A DNA stretch of 64,000 bases from contig NZ_JAMCOS010000001.1 of the NCBI RefSeq assembly GCF_028069655.1, positions 4,742,001 to 4,806,000 of the forward strand. The letters run 5' to 3'. The position numbers and the translations under genes are program-made. Below, piece after piece: positions 63,567-64,000 of the stretch. The number at the start of each line of letters is the position of its first letter. Position 1 is the first letter of the stretch. The notes beneath the pieces were generated by a model. The model was given only the letters and a program-made list of their open reading frames with translations, was not told the origin of the DNA and did not search any database. This DNA comes from Acidovorax sp. NCPPB 4044. GTDB lineage: Bacteria > Pseudomonadota > Gammaproteobacteria > Burkholderiales > Burkholderiaceae_C.

Positions 63567-64000
63567 ATGGCGTCTGATCCGGCTCCCGACACCACGGCAT
63601 CCTTGCGGGAGCCGGCTGCGCAGATCCGCGCCCAACTGGAGTCCCGCTTCTGGCACCTGCGGTTTCCGCCGCCGCTGGAGCAGGAATTCATCGCATTCCT
63701 GCGTGAATCGCAGCGCAACATCCAGCTGGTGCTCGGCGGTGTGGCGCTGCTGATGATCGTTGGCTTCAGCCTGACGGACTTCGCCCTGTACGGCCCCGTG
63801 AGGGATACGCCGGCCGCCCCGGCGTTCCTGTGGGGCGTGTTCCTGCCGCGCTGGCTCTGCATCGCATCGCTGGTGGCCGGGCTGGTGTGGGGCGGCCCCA
63901 GCGACAACCTGCGGCTGCGCACCTTCACGGTGGCGGGCCTCTTTGCGATCGTGGGGGTGACGACCTTCATCACCACGGCGGTGTACGGCAACCTGGGCCT
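63567..64000 (+). CDS. Membrane protein, N-terminal part (cut by window end)
   Basis: 144 codons are visible with no stop. A soluble N-terminus (REPAAQIRAQLESRFWHLRFPPPLEQEFIAFL in pieces) leads to at least three hydrophobic segments (about residues 51-70, 90-105, 117-140). The layout, an amphipathic lead-in then membrane helices, is often seen ahead of GGDEF or histidine-kinase outputs in this family of bacteria, but the output domain is outside the window, so no function is assigned. Confidence 0.7.
   Translation, partial: MASDPAPDTTASLREPAAQIRAQLESRFWHLRFPPPLEQEFIAFLRESQRNIQLVLGGVALLMIVGFSLTDFALYGPVRDTPAAPAFLWGVFLPRWLCIASLVAGLVWGGPSDNLRLRTFTVAGLFAIVGVTTFITTAVYGNLG

Overview
The window is a high-GC (about two-thirds G+C or more, judged by eye) chromosomal segment from a betaproteobacterium of the Comamonadaceae. 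Protein content and codon use look most like Acidovorax/Paracidovorax; this is recognition, not a computed assignment. No rRNA, tRNA, insertion sequence, prophage or CRISPR array was seen.

Layout. 1-6.6 kb: a plus-strand polyprenyl-phosphate-sugar/glycosylation-type operon (DprE1-like oxidase tail, DprE2-like SDR, polytopic membrane protein, epimerase, FAD amine-oxidase-like protein, GtrA, UPF0104 flippase-like protein). 6.7-12.9 kb: the minus-strand block mnmG-rsmG-lysE-parA-hydrolase-membrane protein-parB, with four parS-type sites between 10.3 and 15.4 kb. 13.2-18.0 kb: small soluble oxidoreductases, RidA, GST, old yellow enzyme, NIPSNAP and a TauE-type exporter. 18.0-26.1 kb: a two-component system divergent from a CzcCBA-type heavy-metal RND operon that ends in a strong terminator. 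26.2-27.4 kb: a small AT-rich island (two tiny membrane proteins and an LprI-like protein) entered through two perfect palindromes. 27.5-32.4 kb: a chemoreceptor, then copA divergent from copZ-cueR with recognisable MerR-type 19-bp-spacer promoters. 32.5-37.8 kb: accessory genes, namely an AlbA_2 ATPase, a thiolase, a BPSL0067/STY0301 pair, DUF3297 and an STM2901/DUF1493 pair. 37.9-45.2 kb: a nucleoside-recognition protein, DUF6644/DUF6152, a large FAD oxidase, rdgC, a Spy-like chaperone with a collagen-like tail, and pagL.

45.2-46.3 kb has no gene. It carries DnaA boxes in two diverged copies of one module. Each copy has two boxes 119-120 bp apart, then a 14-nt spacer, then a TTACTACTA run and AT-rich DNA. 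I read this as a probable chromosomal replication origin, duplicated and without dnaA beside it in this window; parABS lies 30-35 kb away, as expected for an origin-proximal domain. 46.3-64 kb: a 1504-residue GAF/PAS/GGDEF/EAL protein, DAHP synthase, an NlpC/P60 lipoprotein, leuA behind a leucine leader peptide rich in CTA codons, LysR and MocR regulators, an ABC binding protein, a DnaQ-type exonuclease, a PPOX-family protein, DinG and the start of a membrane protein.

A dispersed intergenic repeat occurs five times (8.7, 36.6, 43.6, 45.7 and 60.1 kb), once between the two origin modules.
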